From the NCBI GenBank assembly GCA_021836225.1, contig JAKBJA010000158.1, forward strand, positions 1 to 13,561: a DNA stretch of 13,561 nucleotides, read 5' to 3'. Positions 1 through 7,313 of the stretch are shown here, piece after piece. This DNA comes from Pseudomonadota bacterium. GTDB lineage: Bacteria; Pseudomonadota; Gammaproteobacteria; Burkholderiales; Thiobacillaceae. Under the pieces are notes generated by a model, which saw only the letters and a list, made by a program, of their open reading frames with translations, had not been told where the DNA came from and made no database searches. A program made the position numbers and the translations under genes. Within the stretch, counting starts at the first letter, position 1. Every line of letters starts with the position of its first letter.

Positions 1-107
1 AAAAACACAATCAGGCAGTTCGTGCCTTGGGTCGCCAAATGATTCGCGTGATCTGGGCGCTGGTCAAACACGAACGGGAATACGAAAATCGATCAAAAAT
101 CGCTTGA
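1..107 (+). CDS. IS110/IS1111-type transposase, C-terminal fragment (gene enters from the left edge)
   Basis: An open frame runs from the left edge (first full codon at 3) to TGA at 105-107 and gives about 34 residues. The stretch AVRALGRQMIRVIWALVKHE followed by a short charged tail resembles the extreme C-terminus of IS110/IS1111-family transposases, DEDD recombinases whose end often reads RAxRALxRxxLRxxWAxL plus a polar tail. The catalytic part lies outside the window, so I cannot tell whether the element is intact. IS110-group elements usually lack clear terminal inverted repeats, and none is seen after the stop. The fragment directly precedes the toxin-antitoxin module, marking this end of the window as accessory DNA. 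The family call rests on a short tail only. Confidence 0.5.
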   Translation, partial: KHNQAVRALGRQMIRVIWALVKHEREYENRSKIA

Positions 108-131
108 AAATTCTAGCGGGATGTTCAGACA

Positions 132-164
132 CCATTTATCCCCTCCACCCTCCATTTATCCCCT
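132..164. repeat. Two copies of a 13-base direct repeat in the gap between the transposase and the TA module
   Basis: CCATTTATCCCCT occurs at 132-144 and again at 152-164, a period of 20 bases, in an otherwise featureless pyrimidine-rich stretch. It could belong to the end of the mobile element, be a protein-binding site, or be a chance duplication. Nothing else is recognised between the transposase stop and the antitoxin promoter. Confidence 0.6.
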
Positions 165-176
165 ATCCACGGCATC

Positions 177-843
<667 letters not shown>

Positions 844-846
844 GGC

Positions 847-2478
847 TCAGCGCAGATACCCCTCGTGCTCCAGCTTGAGCAGGATTTGCTGTACCGCCTC
901 GTCGATGCCCAGGCTGGTGGTATCGATCGCCAATTCCGGTTTTTCCGGCACTTCGTAGGGATCGGAGACGCCGGTGAATTCCGGAATCAGCCCCGCGCGC
1001 GCCTTGGCGTAGAGCCCTTTGCGGTCGCGCGACTCGCAGGTCTCGATCGGCGTGGCGACGTGGATTTCGACGAAGCCGCCCACGGCTTCGATCATGGCGC
1101 GCACATCGCGGCGCGTCTGTCGATACGGCGCAATCGGCGCACAGATGGCGATGCCGCGGTTCTTGGTTATTTCGGAGGCGACGAAGCCGATCCGCCGCAC
1201 GTTGATGTCGCGGTGCGCCTTGGAGAATCCCAGCTCGGACGAAAGGTGGCGGCGCACGATGTCGCCATCCAGCAAGGTCACCGAGCGAGCGCCCATTTCC
1301 ATCAGCCGTGCGGCCAGCGCGCGCGCCAGGGTGGACTTGCCTGAGCCAGACAGGCCAGTATAAAACACGGTGAAACCTTGCCTCTCGCGCGGCGGGCTCT
1401 GCCGGTGCAATTCGGCGAGCACTTCGGGGAAGCTGTACCAGTCGGGGATTTTCAGCCCGGCCTGCATGCGGCGCCGGAATTCCTCGCCACTCAGGGTGAG
1501 TAAGCGTGAACCTTCTGGGGCTTCGGATGCCGGCTGATGCTCGGCGCGGTCCTCCACATACACCAGGCGAGGGTAGGCGATGAGATTGACCCCGATGGCA
1601 TCGGCAAGCTCGGCCACCGGCAGATCGCCTTCAGGCTGGATAAGGTCTTCGCCCCGGCGGCAGTCGCCCTCGGGTTGATGTTCACCTCCGGCAATCAGCA
1701 AGCTGCAGCCGTAATTGCGCGCGACGATGGCGCGCAGCAGCAGTGCGGGGGCGCTGGCCTCGCGCGGCGGTGCGGGCAACAGCGACAACTGGGTGGAGGC
1801 GGCGGGAAAGCGCTCGCGAATGGCGATAAAGCTGCGCACCAAGCCAAAGTATGCCGGGGCATCGGTAATGTCGCCGCCGGCCTGCGGATGCAGCAGCAGA
1901 TTCGCTTCGTTTTCGATCGCACTTTTCAGGCAGAACTCGAACTGCGCTCGATGCATCGGCTGGCGTGCCTGCCAGGCGACCACCCGCCGCCAGCCGCGCC
2001 GCGCAAACAGTGCGCGCAATTCCGCAGGCGTGGCGCGCAGGCTGGCAAAATCCGGATGCGACGGCAGCGCCACGCCCTCGACCGCACCGCCCAGATGCCA
2101 GGTGCCGCTGTCATCCCACCCATCGCCGACGGTCAGCACCGCGAGCATGAATCCTTCGCCGTCGCGCAAGGCGACGCGATCACCCGGCTTCAACCCGGCG
2201 GCGGCTTTTTGCCGGCTGGCGAGCGTGACCGGCACCGGCCAGAAAGTGCCATCGTCGAGTTGCCGGTCCGCTTCGACGCGCGCGCATTGCGCGCGCGTCA
2301 TGAAACCGGTGAGCGGCGAGTAGGCGCCGGCCATCAGCATTTCGAGTTCGCATTGCTGTCGCCAGTCGAGGTCGAGCGAGGGCAGGCTCAGGGCTTCCTG
2401 CTTGAGCGCGTCGCTTTTCGCAGGGTCGATGAGGTTGACGAGGGTGCCGCCGTAAGGCGCGATCAGTTGGTTCACCAT
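847..2478 (-). CDS. Fused ATP sulfurylase-like domain and adenylylsulfate (APS) kinase
   Basis: 543 residues. Residues about 1-355 align with ATP sulfurylase (PUA-like start, YSPLTGFM at 53-60, the REA...NYGC region at 239-257, LSGEEFRRRMQ...SFPEV near the end). Residues about 366-543 are an APS kinase with P-loop GLSGSGKST (375-383), LDGD (403-406), a FSKAHRDIN...RR substrate loop, APIAPYR (447-453) and a C-terminal KARAG...FTGVSDPYE segment. Together these would make PAPS: sulfate to APS, then APS to PAPS. The kinase half looks fully active; Ala450 replaces the phosphorylatable Ser of some CysC proteins, as I recall from other fusions. The sulfurylase half departs from consensus: QARQPMHRAQ at 170-179 instead of QxRNPxHxxH, and GGEHQP at 264-269 instead of GRDHAG. 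ATG at 2478 directly follows the phosphoesterase stop (TGA-ATG), with CGGAG four bases upstream. Likely role: PAPS supply for sulfation near the glycan genes rather than cysteine synthesis, an inference from context. Confidence 0.9.
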   Translation of the reverse strand: MVNQLIAPYGGTLVNLIDPAKSDALKQEALSLPSLDLDWRQQCELEMLMAGAYSPLTGFMTRAQCARVEADRQLDDGTFWPVPVTLASRQKAAAGLKPGDRVALRDGEGFMLAVLTVGDGWDDSGTWHLGGAVEGVALPSHPDFASLRATPAELRALFARRGWRRVVAWQARQPMHRAQFEFCLKSAIENEANLLLHPQAGGDITDAPAYFGLVRSFIAIRERFPAASTQLSLLPAPPREASAPALLLRAIVARNYGCSLLIAGGEHQPEGDCRRGEDLIQPEGDLPVAELADAIGVNLIAYPRLVYVEDRAEHQPASEAPEGSRLLTLSGEEFRRRMQAGLKIPDWYSFPEVLAELHRQSPPRERQGFTVFYTGLSGSGKSTLARALAARLMEMGARSVTLLDGDIVRRHLSSELGFSKAHRDINVRRIGFVASEITKNRGIAICAPIAPYRQTRRDVRAMIEAVGGFVEIHVATPIETCESRDRKGLYAKARAGLIPEFTGVSDPYEVPEKPELAIDTTSLGIDEAVQQILLKLEHEGYLR

Positions 2479-3453
2479 TCAACTCCGGGTAGGGACCGTA
2501 TTGCCAAAAATTTCAAAAAACAAAGCAACAAACCGGCCAAGTTCGGATTCCGGTAAATGATTGATGCCGGCCGCGCCCTTGCGTCCGCCGCCGCTGTCGA
2601 ACCGGCTGCACAGTTCGTCGGCGCCCAACTTGGAGGCCAACGGGGCCCGCACGCTGACGACATAGCCGCCACCGGGTTTGGCGGTGAGAACGGCGTGCGC
2701 CTGCGCTGGCGACTCGACTGCCAGCTGATTGCCAAACACGCCGGAAATCCGCCGCGCCCATTTTTCAGCGGGCAGCATGAAGATGCGCCCGGCAGTGCGT
2801 TCTTCCGCGGCGCTCACGGCGACGGCGCGCGCCATGTCGTCCTGATAACCGGTTTTCAGCGTTTGATAGGCAGGCGACTCGGCGATGAAAGCGAAGGGAT
2901 CGGCAAACGGGCGCAGCTGGCGATACAAATCGGCGGGGTCAAAAAACAGGTCGTCGAGCGTCTCGCCGTAGCCGTTGTAGTTGAGGCATTCGCCCAGCGA
3001 CTGCAATTGCGCCAGCTGGTCGGCAGACAGGTTAAGGGGCAGGGCAGCCTGCCGCGCGGCATCGGCAAGGTTGTCGCCAAACGCGGCGGTAACCGCCCAC
3101 GCCAGCTGCCTGCCCTGTAAATAGTGATTCACCAGCAAACTGGTGCAGACATTGGCGTCGGTATCGATGTGCGGATCGAAATGCGGATGGGCGGGAATGT
3201 CGCCCGGCTGATGGTGGTCGAAATAGCGCACATGCGCGCCCGCTTCGAGCAACTTGTCGAGCGCGTCGCGATTTCTCGACAGCGCGATATCGAGCACGGT
3301 GATGCGGTCGCCGGCCTGAGCATTGACGCGTTTCAGCAGGCTGATGTCGCGCTTTGGTCCGGTGACCAGTTCGGAGTCGGCTGGGTCAGCCAGGCGCAAT
3401 TGATGCAAGGCACAGATGCCATCGGCATCGCCATTGAAGACGTCGTACTGCAA
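2479..3453 (-). CDS. DHH/DHHA1-family phosphoesterase, candidate pAp phosphatase or nanoRNase
   Basis: 324 residues. The N-terminal DHH domain shows the metal-binding motifs in order: NGDADG (7-12), LDIA (54-57), the signature DHH (79-81) and HIDTDANVCTS (96-105). The C-terminal DHHA1 substrate domain ends in SGGGRKGAAG (287-296), matching the GGGH/RxxAAG signature. DHH-DHHA1 proteins hydrolyse phosphodiester or phosphomonoester bonds; the NrnA branch degrades short oligonucleotides and also dephosphorylates pAp, the by-product of PAPS-using sulfotransferases. That activity would fit the next gene, a PAPS-forming enzyme starting right after this stop. The start is TTG at 3453, chosen because AGGGGG (3459-3464) lies five bases upstream and the motif NGDADG must sit near the N-terminus. 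It follows the ligase gene by 26 bases, so it is probably in the same transcript. Family is certain; substrate is inferred from neighbours. The alternative is a general nanoRNase. Confidence 0.82.
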   Translation of the reverse strand: MQYDVFNGDADGICALHQLRLADPADSELVTGPKRDISLLKRVNAQAGDRITVLDIALSRNRDALDKLLEAGAHVRYFDHHQPGDIPAHPHFDPHIDTDANVCTSLLVNHYLQGRQLAWAVTAAFGDNLADAARQAALPLNLSADQLAQLQSLGECLNYNGYGETLDDLFFDPADLYRQLRPFADPFAFIAESPAYQTLKTGYQDDMARAVAVSAAEERTAGRIFMLPAEKWARRISGVFGNQLAVESPAQAHAVLTAKPGGGYVVSVRAPLASKLGADELCSRFDSGGGRKGAAGINHLPESELGRFVALFFEIFGNTVPTRS

Positions 3454-3479
3454 GACTACCCCCTGATACTTATTCTGGT

Positions 3480-6416
3480 TTATACCACAGGCCCTTTGGG
3501 CTCAGCCCGCAGGTGCGAGCGGGTGCGATGGCGCGAACGCTTCGATCTCGTGGCGTGCGTCTTCGGCGCGGCTCCCCAGGCCGCCCCCACGAACAGCACA
3601 CCATACACCAGCAGCGCCAGCCGCGGCGCATCGACCAGGCTGTCCACCATCCCCACCGTGGCCAAGGCAGCCAGGGCGGCCAGCCACACCGTGGGTTCCA
3701 GCGCGCCATGGCTGGCCGGTCGCGCCAGCCTGACCAGCGCCAGGATCATGATGAGGCCGAACAGCAACGCCCCCAGCCAGCCCTGCTCGAACAGCAAGTG
3801 AACCCAAAGATTCTTGGCATGCCAAAACAGGTGGTTGCCGGACTTGAAAAACCAGAAATCACCGCCCTGTGAGAAATCGCCGTTCTTCAAGAGGTTCCGC
3901 CCTTCTGAGTCCAGCAGTTGAATGGCGTCCACTTCAATAACAGTGCCGGGAACGGGGTTGTAAAGCGAAAACTGCACCGGCCTTCGGGTGAACAGATTGC
4001 CTGCCCCCACTTCGCCGCTGAAAAATGTCTGGCTGAACGTCTGCCAGCTTGGCGTGCCGGGTTTGACATCGAGTTTCAGCCACTGGCACTGGCGCGAATT
4101 GAATAGGCTTTTTTCGCACAGCGAGGCCTCGAGCCCGGCCGAGCCGGCTGGCGCGCGCGCCGACAGGCGCAGGGTGAGCGTTTCCGACGGGCGTGGCGCC
4201 ACCCGCTGGGCCATGTAGAGCGTGCCGGCGGAGTTGAGGGCGAGATAGGGATTGTCGTTCTCTTCGGCATAGCGGTAGCTTCCGGCTTGGTCCGGCAATT
4301 GGCTCGCCAGGTTGGTGGCCGGCAGGCTGCCCAGCCCCTGCCCGAACAGCGCAGTCATCGACCCTGAATCCCGCATGTCGAGCACCTCGGACCAGTGATG
4401 CAGCCGGATGCCCGCATCCGGAACGGTCTGGGCGATGCGCTGCTTCCAGAACACGCCGGATGCGCCCGCGATCATCACCGCAACCGTCAGCACCCCCAGC
4501 AGCGCGGGCGTGGCGAACCGGGCGCGATGGGGTGCGTGTTTGCCCAATGCCCGCCACGTTCCGCCAACCAGAACAATGAGCGCAGCGCCGAGTGCGATCG
4601 CGCCACCGCGCGCAACAGTGGAAAACAGGGCGTACGCTCCGAGCAGGAAAATCGCCGCGACCAGACCCCGAACGAACAGCGTGCGCGACACGAAAAACAG
4701 GCCCCACACAAATGGCAGTGCCATCACCAGATAGGCCTCGAAATGACCGCCGCCGGTGTGCATGCTGGAAAAGCTGCCGGTCACCTGGTAATCCGCCGTG
4801 GTCGCCGCGCCAGCAAATTGGGCCTGTTCCCACAGCGCCCACGCACTTACCCCCAGCACACCCAGGGCCATGCCGCCGGCAAGCCTGATGAACGCCGCGT
4901 CCCTGTCCGGCAGGGAACGATACAGGCCATAAAAAACCAGTCCCCACAATAGGCCCTTGGCGAGGCGCAGGCTGTTGTAATGGCTCCAGTAGGCAGACAG
5001 GGCATTGGCATCCCAAGCCTGCAGAGGCAACAGGCCCATCATCAGGCTGACGCTAGTGAACAGAACGAACACCGCCAGCAAGCCCCTCAGCTTGGGAACG
5101 TGCCAGGCGCTTGCCCTGAATTGCCCCTGCCACATGCCGACCGCCAGCGTCGTAAGCATCAGCAGATCGAATTCATCCCAGAAGAAGCGCCCGGTCCAGG
5201 GGGCGAGGTCAAGCAGGGGCAGGGCGACAGGGACAATAATCAGCCACGCGCTGGGCCTTCGCCAGAGCAACGCCATGTAACAGATCAGCCCCAAGGCAAG
5301 CGCGATTCCCCATAAAGGAAAATCAAACAGCCCAGCCGCGGCAAGCCCCAATAAAATAACGCCCAGGACGCGGATTGTCATGCTGGTTCCGGACGACAGC
5401 GGATTCGCACTTTCAACCTGCGCCGGATATTTGGGTGGGCTGCCGGCATGAATGCTACGCGACTGCAGCGTCATGGCCCGATCTGATGTCCGCGCAAAGT
5501 CGCGCCCATTAACGCAGGGCTCAATCACGCCCTGCGCGTCAGGTGCTTCCGGACGCAAGGTGTTTCTACCAGTCTGAAGTGCCGTGAACGTGTCTGCAGT
5601 TTTGTTCTGCCCAAGCAGTTCCATGAACCTTGAACGCTCCCCCAGCCAGAGCCCCATTGCCAATCCAGGCAGCAGGGCCATGACCTCAATGACATCCCCA
5701 TACAGAAAAACATCGGAAGCCAGCGGCGCGCAGACCAGAAATCCAAATACACCGGCCATACCCCACAGCCGTGCCTGATGCCCATGCCCCGCCAGTCCTC
5801 CGATCAAACCGACAGCCGCCCACAAGATGGCCGGCTTGAGAAGTTGATAGACCCGCCCAGGAAGATCCCACTGGGCAAATGCTGGTTGGGCGAGTAACGC
5901 CTTGATATCCAGTGGCAGGAGGGCAAGGAAAACTACGGCAAACACCGCGATACCCCATAGTGCAGTCAGCGCGTGACTCGCCCGAGTCCAAGTGGCGAAT
6001 ATCCCGGCCGCAATCCACCCGAGAATAGCCCCCAGCACCAGACCCGCAATCAAGCCTGCGATCGGCCACGGCGCGGCGCGGCCGGCACCGCCCAACCCCA
6101 AACTGAGAAAAAGAATGGTAATCGCCAGAGAAACCCCAAGATAGAAACTCAAGGCTCGACCGGGTCGCGCTATCCACCAAGCGCGGCCCAGCCATTGCCA
6201 AGCCGCCCCGACAAATACTGCCAGCAGGAATTGCGGGAAAAACGCGGCGCCGCCGGGCCAATACAGCGCCGAATCAAAATATTGGGAGAGCCCTTGGGCT
6301 GCAGCATGAAAGGGCAGGCCGGCCTGCAGATAGACGGCCCAGACTGAGAGTGCTACCGTGAAAGGGAAAACCTGAGGGCGCTTGGGGCCAGAAGCGGTGT
6401 TGATTGGTTTCACCAT
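3480..6416 (-). CDS. Two-part polytopic membrane protein: unrecognised N-terminal membrane module plus O-antigen ligase/polymerase-like domain with periplasmic insert
   Basis: 978 residues, far longer than the 400-500 usual for O-antigen ligases. Residues about 18-260 hold roughly eight hydrophobic segments of no family I recognise. A polar, proline-rich linker follows (about 262-345). Residues 346-978 form a Wzy/WaaL-type module: many membrane spans, the TVARGGAIAL motif (600-609), a large periplasmic loop starting RLHHWSEVLDMR, and HAKNLWVHLLFEQGWLG (866-882) that reopens the membrane part. The loop carries an insert (about 706-860) with LRLSARAP, VQFSLYNP and NLLKNGDFSQGG, resembling a carbohydrate-binding beta-sandwich. 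The C-terminal tail is strongly basic. Such enzymes move glycan from undecaprenyl carriers to an acceptor at the periplasmic face. The start is ATG 6416 with GGCGGA directly adjacent; GTG one codon later has better spacing. Met346 (ATG at 5381) could be an ancestral or internal start. It follows the PEP-CTERM gene, suggesting a glycosylation role. Confidence 0.75.
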   Translation of the reverse strand: MVKPINTASGPKRPQVFPFTVALSVWAVYLQAGLPFHAAAQGLSQYFDSALYWPGGAAFFPQFLLAVFVGAAWQWLGRAWWIARPGRALSFYLGVSLAITILFLSLGLGGAGRAAPWPIAGLIAGLVLGAILGWIAAGIFATWTRASHALTALWGIAVFAVVFLALLPLDIKALLAQPAFAQWDLPGRVYQLLKPAILWAAVGLIGGLAGHGHQARLWGMAGVFGFLVCAPLASDVFLYGDVIEVMALLPGLAMGLWLGERSRFMELLGQNKTADTFTALQTGRNTLRPEAPDAQGVIEPCVNGRDFARTSDRAMTLQSRSIHAGSPPKYPAQVESANPLSSGTSMTIRVLGVILLGLAAAGLFDFPLWGIALALGLICYMALLWRRPSAWLIIVPVALPLLDLAPWTGRFFWDEFDLLMLTTLAVGMWQGQFRASAWHVPKLRGLLAVFVLFTSVSLMMGLLPLQAWDANALSAYWSHYNSLRLAKGLLWGLVFYGLYRSLPDRDAAFIRLAGGMALGVLGVSAWALWEQAQFAGAATTADYQVTGSFSSMHTGGGHFEAYLVMALPFVWGLFFVSRTLFVRGLVAAIFLLGAYALFSTVARGGAIALGAALIVLVGGTWRALGKHAPHRARFATPALLGVLTVAVMIAGASGVFWKQRIAQTVPDAGIRLHHWSEVLDMRDSGSMTALFGQGLGSLPATNLASQLPDQAGSYRYAEENDNPYLALNSAGTLYMAQRVAPRPSETLTLRLSARAPAGSAGLEASLCEKSLFNSRQCQWLKLDVKPGTPSWQTFSQTFFSGEVGAGNLFTRRPVQFSLYNPVPGTVIEVDAIQLLDSEGRNLLKNGDFSQGGDFWFFKSGNHLFWHAKNLWVHLLFEQGWLGALLFGLIMILALVRLARPASHGALEPTVWLAALAALATVGMVDSLVDAPRLALLVYGVLFVGAAWGAAPKTHATRSKRSRHRTRSHLRAEPKGPVV
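5513..5536. repeat. 8-base inverted repeat inside the linker of the long ligase gene
   Basis: CGCAGGGC (5513-5520), an 8-base spacer and GCCCTGCG (5529-5536) form an exact inverted repeat within the polar linker between the two membrane modules. It could fold as a hairpin in the mRNA. It may be chance in GC-rich coding DNA, or a remnant of an intergenic region captured by a gene fusion. Confidence 0.4.
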
Positions 6417-6450
6417 TCCGCCACGCTACTGCCTTTTAGTCGCCGAGGAA

Positions 6451-6474
6451 ACACCGGGCAGGGCCCGATGGTGT
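6451..6474 (-). terminator. Possible hairpin/attenuator between the PEP-CTERM gene and the ligase gene
   Basis: In the 66-base gap, 6451-6455 pairs with 6470-6474 and 6456-6459 pairs with 6463-6466, with a three-base bulge (6467-6469) and a three-base loop. In the minus-strand message the stem is followed only by a short U run (GUGUUUCC), so it is a weak terminator at best. It may partly uncouple the abundant structural protein from the ligase downstream, or protect the 3' end of the PEP-CTERM message. Confidence 0.3.
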
Positions 6475-6482
6475 GATTATGC

Positions 6483-7142
6483 CTAGGCGGACACGCCACG
6501 CACGGCACGCATCCGTTTCATGCTCATCCAGCCCATGCCCAGCAGCCCTATCAGCATCAGCGCAACGGTACCCGGTTCGGGCACGCCGTTCGTCGCATTC
6601 CAAAAGTTGTATGTGCTGTTGAGTTCTGTATTGAAATTATTGCTGTTGCCCGCCCGCTGCTCGATCAGCGCACCCGCCGTGTAGGTATACGTTTTTTGCC
6701 CACTGGTCTGGCATAGGCCGTTCGAGCTGCTGTAGCTGTCGTTGATGTTGGTCATGGTCAGCGTCAAGCGGTAGCCATTTTGGGGAACAGTGCTGGAGGT
6801 GCCACTGGTCAGCGTTCCCGTGACACCAACCACCGTATTGCCCTGATCCAGCCATTCCAGCTGATTGTTCGTCCCCAGCTTGCACATTTTCACGGGCGCA
6901 CTCACCACCGTCAGCGTCTGCGTCCCGCCCCCCAGGGTGAGGGTGGGGTTGCCGTCGAAATTGCTGAGGATCAGCGGCGCGGTCACCGTCCCGGAATGGT
7001 TCACGACAGCCGGCTGGGTGACCGTCGCGCCGTTCACGCTGAGCAAGTGGTCGGTGGCCCATGCCGCACCTGGGGCAAGCAATGTCAGCACGCTCGCCGC
7101 CATAACAGCCTTGAAGGTCCCTGCTATCGAAAATTTGTTCAT
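6483..7142 (-). CDS. PEP-CTERM sorting-domain protein (exosortase substrate)
   Basis: 219 residues. A Sec signal peptide (MNKFSIAG...AWA, likely cut after Ala29) leads to a secreted body rich in Ser, Thr, Asn and Gly with two cysteines (87 and 144). The C-terminus has all three parts of a PEP-CTERM signal: VPEPGT (187-192), a hydrophobic span (about 193-207) and a basic tail (MKRMRAVRG). Such proteins are recognised at the PEP motif by an exosortase in the inner membrane and delivered to the cell surface or extracellular matrix; many are glycosylated and appear in EPS-producing bacteria. The body matches no domain I know; its strand-like repeats suggest a beta-rich fold. The ATG at 7142 has TTGGAG eight bases upstream. 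It lies between two ligase homologues, with its own 171-base upstream gap holding -24/-12-like elements, so separate regulation is plausible. The exosortase itself is not in the window. Confidence 0.9.
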   Translation of the reverse strand: MNKFSIAGTFKAVMAASVLTLLAPGAAWATDHLLSVNGATVTQPAVVNHSGTVTAPLILSNFDGNPTLTLGGGTQTLTVVSAPVKMCKLGTNNQLEWLDQGNTVVGVTGTLTSGTSSTVPQNGYRLTLTMTNINDSYSSSNGLCQTSGQKTYTYTAGALIEQRAGNSNNFNTELNSTYNFWNATNGVPEPGTVALMLIGLLGMGWMSMKRMRAVRGVSA

Positions 7143-7215
7143 CTTTCAAACTCCAATTAATCGAGCGTAGCCGCCATGCGCTGCCATCTGGGCAACGCGA
7201 GATGGTAACGAGTTA

Positions 7216-7231
7216 CGCAATATTCACACCA
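7216..7231 (-). promoter_or_regulatory. Candidate sigma-54 (-24/-12) promoter of the PEP-CTERM gene
   Basis: On the minus strand TGGTGTGAATATTGCG has the essential GG-N10-GC spacing of RpoN promoters and an exact TTGC at -12; the -24 box TGGTGT matches TGGCAC only at TGG. Initiation would fall near 7205, leaving about a 62-base leader. A second GG-N10-GC element, TGGCATCCATAAGGCC (7257-7272), has a better -24 and a worse -12. Two TTACAC motifs (minus strand, 7242-7247 and 7294-7299) lie 52 bases apart and could be activator sites. RpoN with PrsK/PrsR regulators is known to control PEP-CTERM genes in some species, which makes this plausible. The rest of the 7143-7313 gap shows no gene and no clear terminator. 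Confidence 0.35.
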
Positions 7232-7313
7232 CAAACCTTATGTGTAATTTTTTCAAGGCCTTATGGATGCCAAGAGCATCAAGCAGGCGCCAAGTGTAAA
7301 GAAAATCGACACA

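Noticed and set aside
132..164. Start of a CRISPR or tandem-repeat array
   Set aside because: Only two copies of 13 bases with a 7-base spacer and no further units.
847..2478. Assignment of the sulfurylase-kinase to cysteine biosynthesis or to dissimilatory sulfur oxidation
   Set aside because: No cysH, cysI, aprAB or dsr genes are nearby, the fused kinase points to PAPS as product, and the neighbours are glycan genes. It remains possible if partners lie elsewhere.
1537..2556. 339-codon plus-strand open frame opposite the sulfurylase-kinase gene
   Set aside because: It is antisense to a clear enzyme gene, its product is Arg/Gly/Gln-rich with no domain pattern, and it has no ribosome-binding site. 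It is a GC-rich shadow frame.
3934..5016. 360-codon minus-strand frame within the long ligase gene
   Set aside because: It is a different frame of the same strand; the ligase frame has membrane segments and family motifs while this one is Arg/Gly/Cys-rich noise.
7257..7283. Short hairpin GATGC-N5-GCATC (7265-7279) as a terminator of the ligase transcript
   Set aside because: Only five base pairs and no following U run on the minus strand.
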